DNA of 64,000 nucleotides from UBA1941 sp046329555. Lineage in GTDB: Bacteria > Bacteroidota > Bacteroidia > Chitinophagales > LD1. A program made the translations under genes and the position numbers. The DNA lies in the NCBI GenBank assembly GCA_046329555.1, contig JAXLUK010000002.1:434001-498000 (forward strand), in the 5' to 3' direction. Positions 54,713 to 63,730 of this stretch are shown piece after piece. The notes beneath the pieces were generated by a model, which was not told the DNA's origin, made no database searches, and saw nothing but the letters and a program-made list of their open reading frames with translations. The stretch's first letter is position 1. Every line of letters begins with the position of its first letter.

Positions 54713-55137
54713 AGCATTCACCTGGTATTCATTTTCTTTTACAATCGCATTAAAGGATTAAGCTACATTTGAAACATTTTTGGAATATTAAGTCCCAATC
54801 CGGCTTGCAGCCTTTCTTTACGTCCAAATCGTGATAATCCCACCTGGTATTCATTTTCTTAGAATTAGCCGTCAACCATTAATCGTATCGAATCTGTTTA
54901 TCGCGATGCAAATATTTGCAAGCGCTATAAATGTTAAGTATTTAGCCGCTTTGAGATTCTTCAATTTTTTGCAGAAGCTTTGTATCCCTCTCGCCTTAGC
55001 GTATTTTTATATTAACGGATGCCTTAATCGACTCATATCCAATTTACCCATTTTGTCGCTATGCCTTTCAAAATTCAGGTAAGTTCAGATCCAAGTCTGC
55101 GCTCCCCATCGTCCAAATCGTCCCGTCCCAAATCTTT
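54660..55137. repeat. Dispersed duplicated fragments and CGTCC array 2
   Basis: CACCTGGTATTCATTTTCTT occurs at 54719-54738 and again at 54840-54859. ACTCAGGTAAGTTTCAG (from about 54671) has a diverged copy ATTCAGGTAAGTTCAG (from about 55073). Short CGTCC units lie near 54820-54832 and at 55108-55135. No gene is supported in this stretch. Confidence 0.55.
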
Positions 55138-55159
55138 GTCATATTAGTCAACTAGTAGG

Positions 55160-55340
55160 TTGTTGCCCGGCGTTGCGGCAGCGGGCGGCAAGGCCGCGCC
55201 ACAGGCGCGGGTGCGGAACGAAGTGGAGCACGGGAGCCCGCCACAGCGGGCGTACCCTGAAAGCACGCGGTGCAAGGCCGCCGATGACTTACTTAACCTT
55301 TAGCAGACAAGAAAATGGCGGACTTGCAGCCGCCCTAATT
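55160..55340. repeat. GC-rich structured segment
   Basis: This stretch is much richer in GC than its surroundings and full of complementary segments (CGGGCGGCAAGGCCGCGCC, GCCCGCCACAGCGGGC). It ends GGACTTGCAGCCGCCCTAATT, resembling the ends of GC-rich repeat copies A and B, so it may be a distant third member. No coding potential. Confidence 0.5.
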
Positions 55341-55348
55341 AGACTTCC

Positions 55349-55457
55349 CGATACGATGTTCGATGTTCGATTTTCGACTATTCGATTTTCGACTGTTCGA
55401 TGTTCGATTTGTTGAAATGTCGAATATCGATTTGTCGAATAGTCGAAAGGTCGATTT
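55349..55457. repeat. TCGAA quasi-palindromic array 2
   Basis: About 109 bases with the same design as array 1: TTCGA units on the left, TCGAA units on the right, and a shared centre GATTTGTTGAAATGTCGAA. The sequence CGACTGTTCGAT is common to both arrays. The orientation is the same as array 1. Confidence 0.72.
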
Positions 55458-55674
55458 CTCTAAAGGTCTAAAGGCTTCCAATTTACACCGGTTATTGCGG
55501 CCAGCGCATGCGTTCGCCACAGTAGCCGAAGCCAAACCCGAAGGAGAGATAACTACTATTAGATGGACTCACTTGCGATTTTTGATCTGAGATAATTCGG
55601 GAATAAATGTTTCTGGATGGAAAGCTGTTTGTCATGTCAGACAAGTTGGACACCTCCCCACATTATTCAGCGAG

Positions 55675-55760
55675 TCCCAATCGTCCCCATCGTCCCAACC
55701 GTCTAAATCGTCCCAAATCGTCGAACATCGAATAGTCGAATATCGATAAGTCGAAAAGTG
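55675..55760. repeat. CGTCC array 3 followed by TCGAA array
   Basis: GAGTCCCAATCGTCCCCATC and further GTCC units (55675-55719) pass directly into GTCGAACATCGAATAGTCGA units (55720-55760). The two unit types are joined here, as they are beside the four-helix-bundle gene. It ends just before the stop codon of the next minus-strand gene. Confidence 0.72.
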
Positions 55761-55771
55761 GTTTTCTCCAA

Positions 55772-56558
55772 TCAATAGCGATACAACACAAATTCATCTG
55801 CCGTTACCAGGCCGATGCGCTCCTTTTTCAATAGCCGCATGCACCACCTGAACCGTATCGGGCAATGAAATTTCTTTGGCCTCAAACGTTTGCGGCTGAT
55901 AGCTTTTTAATTTACCGTCTTCAAAATATACGATGGCGTTCTGAAACACCTGAAAACGCTTTAATCCGGTAATGGGAATGGTTTTGCTATACGTTCCAAA
56001 CACATCAAAAACCGCAATGCCCTGCGCCGTATCATTCACATACACATTGCCATTTTTTTCCAGCAAAAAATTAGGCACCAATACCTTGCCGGCTACTTGC
56101 ATCAGCTGCTGCCCGGAAATCAAAACCTGTCCGCTTTCATCGATTTTCTTCAACTTGTTTTCTACATTATCCCAAAACCACAAACGACCATCGGTTGCGG
56201 TACCCACGGCGGTAATATTCTGATAGCCCAATGCAGTAAAATCGTAGGTGCTAAGCGGCGACAGAAAACGATCCAGCGTTACGGCCGTTTGAAAATCGGG
56301 ATAATACACCGTCAGCTTCATGGCATTAGAAACATCCAGTGCACCAATTTTCCCCTTTCTGAATTCCTGATAAGGCTGCGAAAACAAAGCACCGGTTTTG
56401 TCGAACTTCCGAATGCTGTTATTCTCTACCACATAAAAATTACCAAAGCCATCGGCTACCGTAAAATTGGCATGCGCCTTTATATGCACTATGGCTTCAT
56501 AGGGCACCACTGCACTGGCCGTCAACAGCAGCCACGCCATCAACACCGCCGCTCTCAT
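55772..56558 (-). CDS. Exported beta-propeller-like hypothetical protein, frameshift near the C-terminus
   Basis: From ATG 56558 with a signal peptide (about 1-19). The mature protein has repeated strands of the six-bladed NHL/TolB type (NFTVADGFGNFYVVENNSIRKF, GTATDGRLWFWDNVENKLKK). The uninterrupted frame ends at 55794 in a poor sequence. Removing one C at about 55822 gives the more natural ending EKERIGLVTADEFVLYRY with the stop at 55772, about 261 residues. Function unknown. It overlaps the lpxH-like stop by four bases. Confidence 0.65.
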
Positions 56559-57304
56559 GGTTTATCGTATTTCAGTTCCATCGTACTTCCGTCAAATACC
56601 GCATAACTGCAGTAATCGAGCCAATCGCCCAAATTGATATACCGGCAGTTGTGGCTGATGGCGATATCCAAAGGCAAATGCCGGTGACCAAATACAAAAT
56701 AATCTACCGGCTGTTGCTGTAATTTGCGTTTGGCATATTGCACCAGCCATTCGTTCTCTTCTCCCTGAAATTGCTCTAACGCATAGCCGCCGTTGCCGTA
56801 GCGACTTTTCTTTGAAAAGTAATTAGCCAGCCGAATGCCCACATCGGGGTGGAGCCAGCGAAACAACCACTGACAAACGGGATTGGTAAAAATTTTCTTG
56901 ATGCGTTTGTAGCCATAATCAAAAACCAAGGCCCATCGCCATGTCCGATAAAAAAACGCTTGCCGTTCAGCTCGCGCATAATTGGCGCGCGATAGATGTG
57001 CGCCTGCAATTCGGTTTGCAGGTAGTCATCCATCCATAAATCGTGATTGCCGGTGAAAATGTGCAGCACCACACCCGAATCGCTCAGCTCAGCCAGTTTG
57101 CCCAGCAGGCGGGTATAGCCGCGCGGCACTGCGGTGCGGTATTCATGCCAGAAATCAAAAATATCACCCACCAGGAACAACTCGCGCGCATCGGGCTGAA
57201 TGCGGTTCAGCCAATCAACAAAGTGCTTTTCGCGCCAGACTGCTGGCGGCATCGGGCGTGCCCAAATGCAAATCGGAAGCGAAATAATAATTGTGACCCG
57301 GCAT
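56555..57304 (-). CDS. lpxH: UDP-2,3-diacylglucosamine diphosphatase (LpxH-like), two apparent frameshifts
   Basis: A metallophosphoesterase of lipid A synthesis. ATG 57304 begins MPGHNYYFASDLHLGTPDA with the first metal motif DLH. Frame changes at about 57235 (one base missing after GCGCG) and 56935 (one G missing) restore AREKHFVDWLNRI, GDIFDFW, FTGNHDLW, FIGHGDG and the C-terminal FGHRHLPLD. About 250 residues in all. Every metal-ligand motif is present once the frames are joined. It overlaps the propeller-like gene by ATGA. Confidence 0.82.
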
Positions 57305-57384
57305 ATTACAAACCTAACAGAAGTAGCGGAGAATGGAAGTCTGTGGGCGTTTCATCTTACACCGGCTGCCGTACCTTTCGTCCT

Positions 57385-57699
57385 TCATGCACCCCAATGA
57401 CACATGGCATTGATAACCGGTATTAAACTTTTTCCCAGTGGCGTGAGGGCATATTCTACGCGCGGCGGCACTTCATCATATTCATCGCGCCTGATTAATC
57501 CGGCAGCTTCTAATTCTTTCAATTGCTCTGTCAACACTTTTCTTGAAATGGACGGGATGTAGGCCGCCAATTTCCCAAAGCGCAAACGCCCTCCCATCAA
57601 ACAATACAAGATAATGGGCTTCCATCTTCCACCTATGATATTCATGGTGCGAACCACTGGACAGTCGAGCGGGTTTTCAAATGATCGGCGTGCTTTCAT
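57385..57699 (-). CDS. HxlR-family transcriptional regulator
   Basis: 104 residues, one winged-helix domain. Hallmarks are the N-terminal CPVVRTMNIIGGRWKPIILY with the redox-sensitive-type Cys, LRFGKLAAYIPSISRKVLTE and DEVPPRVEYALTPLGKSL. HxlR regulators often respond to electrophiles or quinones through that Cys and regulate a divergent gene. Here a divergent SDR oxidoreductase lies 97 bases away across a set of GGTTAC inverted sites. Confidence 0.9.
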   Translation of the reverse strand: MKARRSFENPLDCPVVRTMNIIGGRWKPIILYCLMGGRLRFGKLAAYIPSISRKVLTEQLKELEAAGLIRRDEYDEVPPRVEYALTPLGKSLIPVINAMCHWGA

Positions 57700-57712
57700 G
57701 AGTTACATTTCG

Positions 57713-57760
57713 GTAACCACATTTTTTTGAGGTTACGCAGTCTGGTTACCAAAAGTAACC
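57713..57760. promoter_or_regulatory. GGTTAC inverted-repeat operator sites between HxlR and SDR genes
   Basis: GTAACC at 57713-57718 faces GGTTAC at 57731-57736, and GGTTAC(C)AAAA(GTAACC) at 57744-57760 is a perfect six-base inverted repeat. Four half-sites in 48 bases, within the divergent intergenic region, is what a dimeric HxlR regulator would recognise. Confidence 0.55.
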
Positions 57761-57795
57761 TATTCCGTCTAGCTTCGCCAACTGAATTACAGTAC

Positions 57796-58442
57796 ATGAA
57801 AAAAACCATTCTCATTTTTGGCGCCGGAGCCAGGCATTGGCCAGGCCGTGGCGCAACAATTCGGAAAACAAGGCTTTGCGGTAGCCTTGGTAAGCCGTCG
57901 TTTAGAAAATCTGCAACCCCTGGTTGACGAACTACAGCAGCAACAGATTACCGCCACGGCCTATGCCGCTGACCTGACCGACCCCGCTGCTATTGCCCGG
58001 GTAGTGGCCGATGTGCTGTTACAATGGCAGCGCATTGACGTAGTGCACTACAATGCGGCAGCAGTTCGCATGGTGCCTGTGCTGCAGGAAACTGCGGCCA
58101 CGCTGACGGAAGATTTTAAAGTAAATGTGGCCGGGTTATTAACCGTGGCTCTGGAGGCGCAAAAATATCCTGGCCGAGGTTCATGGCGCACTATTGCGTA
58201 ACCGGTGGCGGGTTTGCCTTATATCCCATGCCTGAATTTGCCTCTCTTTCAGTAGGCAAGGCGGGCGTCAGAAACTTAGCCAATAGCCTGCATCAGGCGC
58301 TGGCCGAGAAAGGAATTTTGTTGGCACCGTTACCGTGAAAGGCTACGTATCTCCCGAAGCTGAAATCTATCATCCCAAAAACATCGCTGAACACTTTTGG
58401 AAACTCTACCACAGCCGCAATGCGTTTGAGTTGTCGTTGTAA
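57796..58442 (+). CDS. SDR-family NAD(P)-dependent oxidoreductase, at least four apparent frameshifts
   Basis: ATG 57796 begins MKKTILIFGAG. Indels at about 57828, 58165, 58196 and 58322 break the frame. Joining frames gives PGIGQAVAQQFGKQGFAVAL, the NAG-like VVHYNAAA, a region VTGGGFALYPMPEFASLSVG (Ser/Tyr/Lys of the active site not fully clear) and the ending FWKLYHSRNAFEL. Likely about 215 residues. Reversible oxidoreduction of a carbonyl or alcohol is the family role. It is divergent from the HxlR gene and probably controlled by it. Confidence 0.72.
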
Positions 58443-58455
58443 TATGCCCTTGCGC

Positions 58456-58916
58456 CTATTTACTTATGGACTCCACGAAAATCTGTAATGGCGAAAAGTT
58501 GCCATTACAGGTTTGTATAGGTACGCTTATACCGGCCTGCAGCAATTGTTGCAGCCTTTCTTTTTTTAGAATTTTTTGTCCGGTAGCACCGGTGGCAATT
58601 ACCCGCGAACCGCAGGTAGCCGTAAACGAACAAACCACTTCATTTTTTTCTACGCGCGTGAGCGTAGCCGTGAAAACAACGGTTTCGCCCAGAAAGGCCG
58701 GACTGTTGTGTTTCACTTCCACAAAGGTGCCGATGCCTTCTTCATCGGCTTCTTTCATTTCCAACACAAACAAACGGCCGCCCATTCGGCATCGCGGGTA
58801 ATGGCAAAGGTGCTATAAACGGCATGTACTGCTCCGGTTTCAAATGCCGCCAGATCTTCTGTTCTCACCACGCGCCTGAACTGCTGCGTATCGCCAATTG
58901 CAAACACTTGTTTCAC
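58456..58916 (-). CDS. Hotdog-fold acyl-CoA thioesterase-like protein, one apparent frameshift
   Basis: From GTG 58916 the sequence (KQVFAIGDTQQFRRVV, AAFETGAVHAVYSTFAITRD) is followed by a frame change at about 58781-58785, where one G is missing. This restores EWAGRLFVLEMKEADEEGIG and the hotdog strands FVEVKHNSPAFLGETVVFTA. The glutamate and histidine of this arrangement resemble fluoroacetyl-CoA thioesterase-like proteins. About 153 residues. Function as a short-chain thioesterase is inferred. It ends 13 bases from the convergent SDR gene. Confidence 0.75.
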
Positions 58917-58982
58917 TCTTCCAAAATACGATAAAACAGGATACGAATAATTCTTACTTTTCTGTTTCTAAAATTCTGCTGC

Positions 58983-60659
58983 TTGCAAACACTAGATTAT
59001 GCCGTTTTCGCCGCCTATTTTGCTGTAGTTGCGCTTTATGGCTGGTATGTGTACCGAAAAAAACGCGCCGCTGAAAATGCCGGTGATTACTTTTTAGCGG
59101 AAGGCTCGCTTACGTGGTGGGTAGCCATTGGCGCATCGCTGATTGCTTCTAATATTTCGGCAGAACAATTTATTGGCATGAGCGGCGCGGGGTTCACCAT
59201 AGCCTGGCGGTAGCCAGCTACGAGTGGATGGCGGCGGCCACACTCATTATTGTAGCCGTGTTTTTTATGCCGGTGTATTTGAAGAACCGCATCTTCACCA
59301 TGCCGCAGTTTCTGGCCACGCGCTACAATGATTCCGTCGCGCTGATTATGGCTATTTTTTGGCTGCTGTTGTATGTAGTGGTGAACCTCACCAGCATTCT
59401 GTTTCTGGGAGCGTTAGCGGTAAGTAGTTTTCAGGCCTGCCGCTGAACATTTGCATGTATTTGTTAGCGGCTTTTGCTGTAGTGATTACACTGGGCGGCA
59501 TGCGCGTGATTGGCTATACGGATGTAGTGCAGGTGTTTTTTCTGGTACTGGGCGGACTGGTGACCACGTATCTGGCGCTGCAGTTGGTAGCGGCTGAACA
59601 TGGCGCCAGCAGTGCGTTTGAAGGATTTAAACTATTAACCCAACATACTGCTGATCACTTCCACCTGATTCTTCGGCCCGACCATCCCGCCTTTTTAAAA
59701 ATGCCCGGACTAACGGTTTTGTTGGGCGGCATGTGGGTGGCCAATTTTAGTTATTGGGGCTGCAATCAGTACATCACGCAGCGGGCGCTGGGCGCCGATT
59801 TACAAACGGCGCGCAGCGGTATTCTCTTCGCCGCATTTTTGAAATTAATGATGCCGTTGATTGTGGTGTTGCCCGGTATTGCCGCGTTTGCGCTCTATCA
59901 GCAAGGGCATTTTCAACACGAGATGCTGAACAGTTCAGGCACGCTGGCGGCTGACCGTGCGTATCCGGTGTTGTTAAGTTTGCTGCCCGCCGGATTGAAA
60001 GGGCTCAGCTTTGCGGCACTCACAGCGGCTATTGTGGCTTCCCTGGCGGGCAAAACGAATAGCATTGCTACGATTTTCACGCTGGATATTTATAAGAAGT
60101 TGATGCGCACCCAGGCTTCGGAACAACAGCAGGTGCGCGTTGGCAAGATAACGGTGGTGGTGGCTATGGTGATTGCGGTGATGATTGCGCCTTTTTTGGG
60201 TATTGATAAAGGCGGACTAGATTTTATTCAGGAATATACCGGGTTTGTGAGTCCGGGTATTTTCGCCATGTTCTTCCTCGGATTGTTTTGGCGGAAGACC
60301 ACCAGCAATGCGGCGCTGTTTGCCACGTTGGGCGGCTTTCTTTTTTCTATTGTATTGAAGTTTTTACCGGGATGGATGGATCTGAGCGGCTTAGCCAGCA
60401 TTGGTTTTTCTAAGCTCAACGATGCCGGCGTTTACGAAATTCCATTCCTTGACCGCATGGGTATGGTGTTTGTGTTTTGTTTATTGGGAATGGGTATCAT
60501 CAGGCGCGGCTCTTTCGCGTATCGGGTGGAAACCAGAAATGGCGTACAACCGCATGCGCTGGAAGTAGAGGCGCGGCTCTTTCGCGTATCGAATGGTTTT
60601 TGGCGGGAAGCGCACTGGCTCTCGGTATTCTGGTGGCGCTTTATATGGTGTTCTGGTAG
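58983..60659 (+). CDS. Sodium/solute symporter (SSS family), three apparent frameshifts
   Basis: Twelve or more hydrophobic helices. TTG 58983 begins QTLDYAVFAAYFAVVALYGW; no ATG precedes it. Single-base losses at about 59206 (C), 59433 (G) and 60596 (T) interrupt the frame. Joined, the protein reads ASLIASNISAEQFIGMSGAG (core helix 1), WMAAATLIIVAVFFMP, GGMRVIGYTDVVQVFFLVLG, and ends GSALALGILVALYMVFW at 60659, about 558 residues. The family co-transports Na+ with sugars, amino acids or vitamins. An in-frame extra stretch near 60503-60524 looks foreign. Confidence 0.83.
60503..60591 (+). repeat. Direct 22-base repeat inside the symporter gene
   Basis: GCGCGGCTCTTTCGCGTATC appears at 60504-60523 and again at 60571-60590, with the flanking bases G on both sides the same. 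The second copy fits the family sequence (ARLFRVS); the first encodes an unexpected RGSFAYR insert. A related CTTTGCGTATCGAAT lies in purH at about 60774-60788. Confidence 0.7.
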
Positions 60660-60663
60660 CGGC

Positions 60664-62199
60664 CTAGTGTTTAAAGTGGCGCACACCGGTTAACACCATG
60701 CTGATGCCCGCCGCATTAGCGGCATCTATGCTATCCTGATCTTTGATGCTGCCGCCGGGCTGGCAATGGCGGTCTTTGCGTATCGAATACCCGCCTGATG
60801 TGCTAACTGCACACAATCCGGGAATGGAAAAAAGCTTCTGAAGCCATCACCGCACCTCGTACATCGAAGCCAAATTCACGTGCTTTTTTAATGGCGCTTT
60901 GCAACGCATCTACCCGCGACGTTTGTCCGCATCCCATACCGATGAGTTGTTGCTGTTTCACCAGCGCAATTCCATTTGATTTTAAGTGTTTTACTGCTTT
61001 AATGGCAAATTCCAGATCAGTTAATTCCTGTTCGGATGGAACGCTTTGCGTAACGGTTGTAAACTGTTCGCGGTTTTCGGATACGCTATCCGCATCTTGT
61101 TCCAATATTCCATTTAGTAATCGCTTCGCCTGACGCACCGGTCTGAAAACCGCGCCAGGCTTAAGTTGTAAGAGAATGCGATTTTTCTTTTGTTGCAATA
61201 AAGCCAGTGCTTCGGGTTCGTAATCAGGGGCAGCCAACACCTCAAAAAATAGCTGGTGCATTTGTGTTGCCGTAGCTCATCCACTATTCTATTGACAGCC
61301 AGCACGCCGCCAAATGCCGAAGTGGGATCGCCGGCATAAGCGGCTGCATAGGCTGCGGACAACGTATCGCGCGAAGCTAAGCCGCAGCTATTGGTGTGCT
61401 TTAAAATGGCGGTAGTTGGCGCATCAAATTCGGCTACTAATTGCAGCGCCGCTTCAACATCTACCAAATTGTTGTACGATAGTTCTCTTCCATTCAAAAT
61501 TTCGAAAACGTCATCCAGGTTGCCGTAGAAAACACCCTGTTGGTGCGGGTTCTCCCCATAGCGAAGGGTTTTTGCTTCGCGGAAATTTTCGGCAAATGCA
61601 GGCAGTTGCTCAGTTCGGTTGAAGTAGTTGAAAATTTGCGTGTCGTAGTATGAAGTATTTAAAAAGGCTTCCGCGGCAAAACGTTTGCGGTCGGCCAAAT
61701 CACTTTGGCATTGCTTGTTTTCCAGCAATTCCAAGACGGCCGGATATTGGGTGCGGGAAGAAACGATAAGGGTGTCATTGAAATTCTTCGCAGCGGCGCG
61801 GATGAGGGAGATGCCGCCGATATCAATCTTCTCAATAATTTCCGCCTCCGATTTCCCCTGCGCTACGGTAGCTTCAAAAGGATATAAATCAACCACCACC
61901 AAATCAATTTCCGGGATGTGATGTTCAGCCAATTGTGCGCGGTCACCGGCTTCGTTGCGGCGCGCCAGAATGCCGCCAAACACCCTGGGGTGCAAGGTTT
62001 TTACGCGTCCACCCAATATTTCGGGGAATCCCGTTAGGGTTTCTATAGCAATTGCCGGAACGCCACAAGACCGAATAAAATCCAGGGTTCCACCCGTGGA
62101 ATACAAGGTCACTTCGTAGCGGTGTAACAATTGAATCAGGGGTTCCAGATGGTCTTTGTGATAAACAGAAATCAGGGCGGCGCGTACCGGTTTTTGCAT
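60664..62199 (-). CDS. purH: Bifunctional AICAR formyltransferase / IMP cyclohydrolase, at least three apparent frameshifts
   Basis: The last two steps of IMP synthesis. ATG 62199 opens the cyclohydrolase domain (RAALISVYHKDHLEPLI, STGGTLDFIRSCGVPA, GRVKTLHPRVFGGIL). The transformylase domain has the KHTNSCGLA catalytic Lys-His and DPTSAFGG. Breaks at about 61277, 60827 and 60757 interrupt the second half. The end QPGGSIKDQDSIDAANAAG and GVRHFKH at 60664 is found after joining, about 512 residues, the normal length. A four-residue extra stretch lies near 60780. Its stop is four bases from the symporter stop. Confidence 0.88.
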
Positions 62200-62203
62200 G
62201 GTG

Positions 62204-62211
62204 CAAAAGTA
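62204..62211 (-). promoter_or_regulatory. -7 promoter element immediately before purH
   Basis: TACTTTTG on the minus strand fits TAnnTTTG completely and ends only four bases before the ATG at 62199. No TTG lies at the usual -33 distance. If used, the purH message would have almost no leader. Confidence 0.35.
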
Positions 62212-62290
62212 GGTGGCGGCAAAAAGATTTCGTCACAGGTTTTCAACCATTCTTAACTTTTTATCGTCTATTTTGTGAACAACCAACTAC

Positions 62291-63730
62291 ATGAAGCAAT
62301 ATATACTAGCTATCTTTGTCCTCCTGTCGTTTTTCGCAGGCGCTCAGTCTCCCGCCGTATCCTGGTTGAACCGCAACGATCCAAACCCGTACTATCTCAC
62401 CACCAACAAGGATTATTATCTGCCTTTTTATCTCACCGATGCGGGCACGGTGTTTACGAATTCAGTTGCTTATTCTTATCAAGTCAATAGCGGACCTGTT
62501 ATTCATCAACACGATTCGGTGAATCACAACCGCGCCACCAATTGCGTGAACGCCCTTCATCTTTCCAAATACCGCATCGCCCTCAATCAGCCGGTGCGCT
62601 TTACGACTGCCGGCAGCTATACGTTCAAAATTTGGATCGATAGTTTGAATGGCATTGCGACTTCGCACGCTTATTTCGACACCAACATCCACTACTTTAA
62701 AGTTTTGGAAAACCTGGCGCCGCGAAAAGGCCTCACGGAATATTTCTATCACGTGAGTTGCGGGCCCTGCGGCTTAGATGGAACGCCTTTCTATGAAAAC
62801 CTGATTGATCATTTTTCAGATTATACGGAATGTGTGAAATTGCACAACTACATCGGACAGGCCGACTGGATGAAGATGAATTGTCCGGAAGCCATAGAGA
62901 TTGATAGCGTAACCGGTTCTGTGGCGCATCCTGAAATGACCTACAACCGCATCGACCTCGCGCCGTTTCAAAATGCTGATTGGTATTATCCGTATCCGAA
63001 ATTTTGTCCTTTTGATTCTAATTTCATCATTACCGATGTAGTGTACAACCACAAAGTGCCCGCCCTGCTTTCGGCGCAGAACGTACAATTGAATACTACC
63101 ACCGGAAACTTGAGTTTTAATTTGCAGGCGCAGTTTCTCGACAATCAAACGTTTGCCAAAGAAGTACGATTGAGTTGCATGTTGGTAGAAGACAGCATTT
63201 ACGATTTCCAGGCTAATGACAATTCCAACCCCATTGATTCTACCTGGCATCGTTTTGTATTAAGAAAGATTTACGGCGGCCCCTGGGGCAAGGCTGGCTC
63301 AGTGCCGGCATCGGTAACGGCCGGACAAACGGTGAGCTTATCGTTTACCGATGTCTTGAACAGTCAATGGCAGAAAAGGCAGTTGTACCTGATTCCTATT
63401 TTGCAATTCTACGCCAGCGGCACTAACGGATTAGAAATTTTGGATGTCAAGCGGTTGCGCCTGATGAGCTTACTGCCGAATGATGTAGCGGCAGTAAGCG
63501 ATGAAAATTGGTTGCGCCTTTCGCCTAATCCGGCGCAAACCATGCTGCATCTGTCTTTTGATGCTGCCAACATCAACTGGCTGGAAATCTATTCCATTGA
63601 AGGAAGATTGATTAAGGCCGTACCGGCTGCAGCTTATCTTAATGTGGAAGATTTAACCAATGGCAGCTATCTGCTGAAAGCCAGTGGCAGCAACACTTCT
63701 GCCGTGATGCGATTCCATATTACCCGTTAA
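62291..63730 (+). CDS. Omp28-like T9SS sorting-domain protein with a CxxC motif
   Basis: 479 residues with a signal peptide (about 1-18). Residues about 25-145 are beta-rich. A thioredoxin-like segment follows, with VSCGPCGLDGTPFYENLIDH (C-x-x-C near 154-157), as in Omp28-related outer-membrane proteins. A beta-sandwich comes next (about 255-400). The C-terminal 80 residues (LRLSPNPAQTMLHLSFD ... SYLLKASGSNTSAVMRFHITR) form a Por sorting domain. It is exported by T9SS to the surface; the activity of the Cys pair is unknown. Its 3' end overlaps the convergent membrane gene by 11 bases. Confidence 0.78.
   Translation: MKQYILAIFVLLSFFAGAQSPAVSWLNRNDPNPYYLTTNKDYYLPFYLTDAGTVFTNSVAYSYQVNSGPVIHQHDSVNHNRATNCVNALHLSKYRIALNQPVRFTTAGSYTFKIWIDSLNGIATSHAYFDTNIHYFKVLENLAPRKGLTEYFYHVSCGPCGLDGTPFYENLIDHFSDYTECVKLHNYIGQADWMKMNCPEAIEIDSVTGSVAHPEMTYNRIDLAPFQNADWYYPYPKFCPFDSNFIITDVVYNHKVPALLSAQNVQLNTTTGNLSFNLQAQFLDNQTFAKEVRLSCMLVEDSIYDFQANDNSNPIDSTWHRFVLRKIYGGPWGKAGSVPASVTAGQTVSLSFTDVLNSQWQKRQLYLIPILQFYASGTNGLEILDVKRLRLMSLLPNDVAAVSDENWLRLSPNPAQTMLHLSFDAANINWLEIYSIEGRLIKAVPAAAYLNVEDLTNGSYLLKASGSNTSAVMRFHITR

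Noticed and set aside
54831..55082. 83-residue reading frame in the gene-free block
   Set aside because: It is built across duplicated fragments, has no recognisable motif and no ribosome-binding context, so it is probably chance.
54257..55760. CRISPR-like array in the TCGAA/CGTCC region
   Set aside because: The repeat unit is only 7-12 bases with no constant-length unique spacers, and no cas genes are present in the window.
38128..62199. A cluster of true pseudogenes
   Set aside because: The breaks are mainly one-base homopolymer losses and affect core genes that keep all catalytic motifs across the joined frames; sequence error is the simpler reading.
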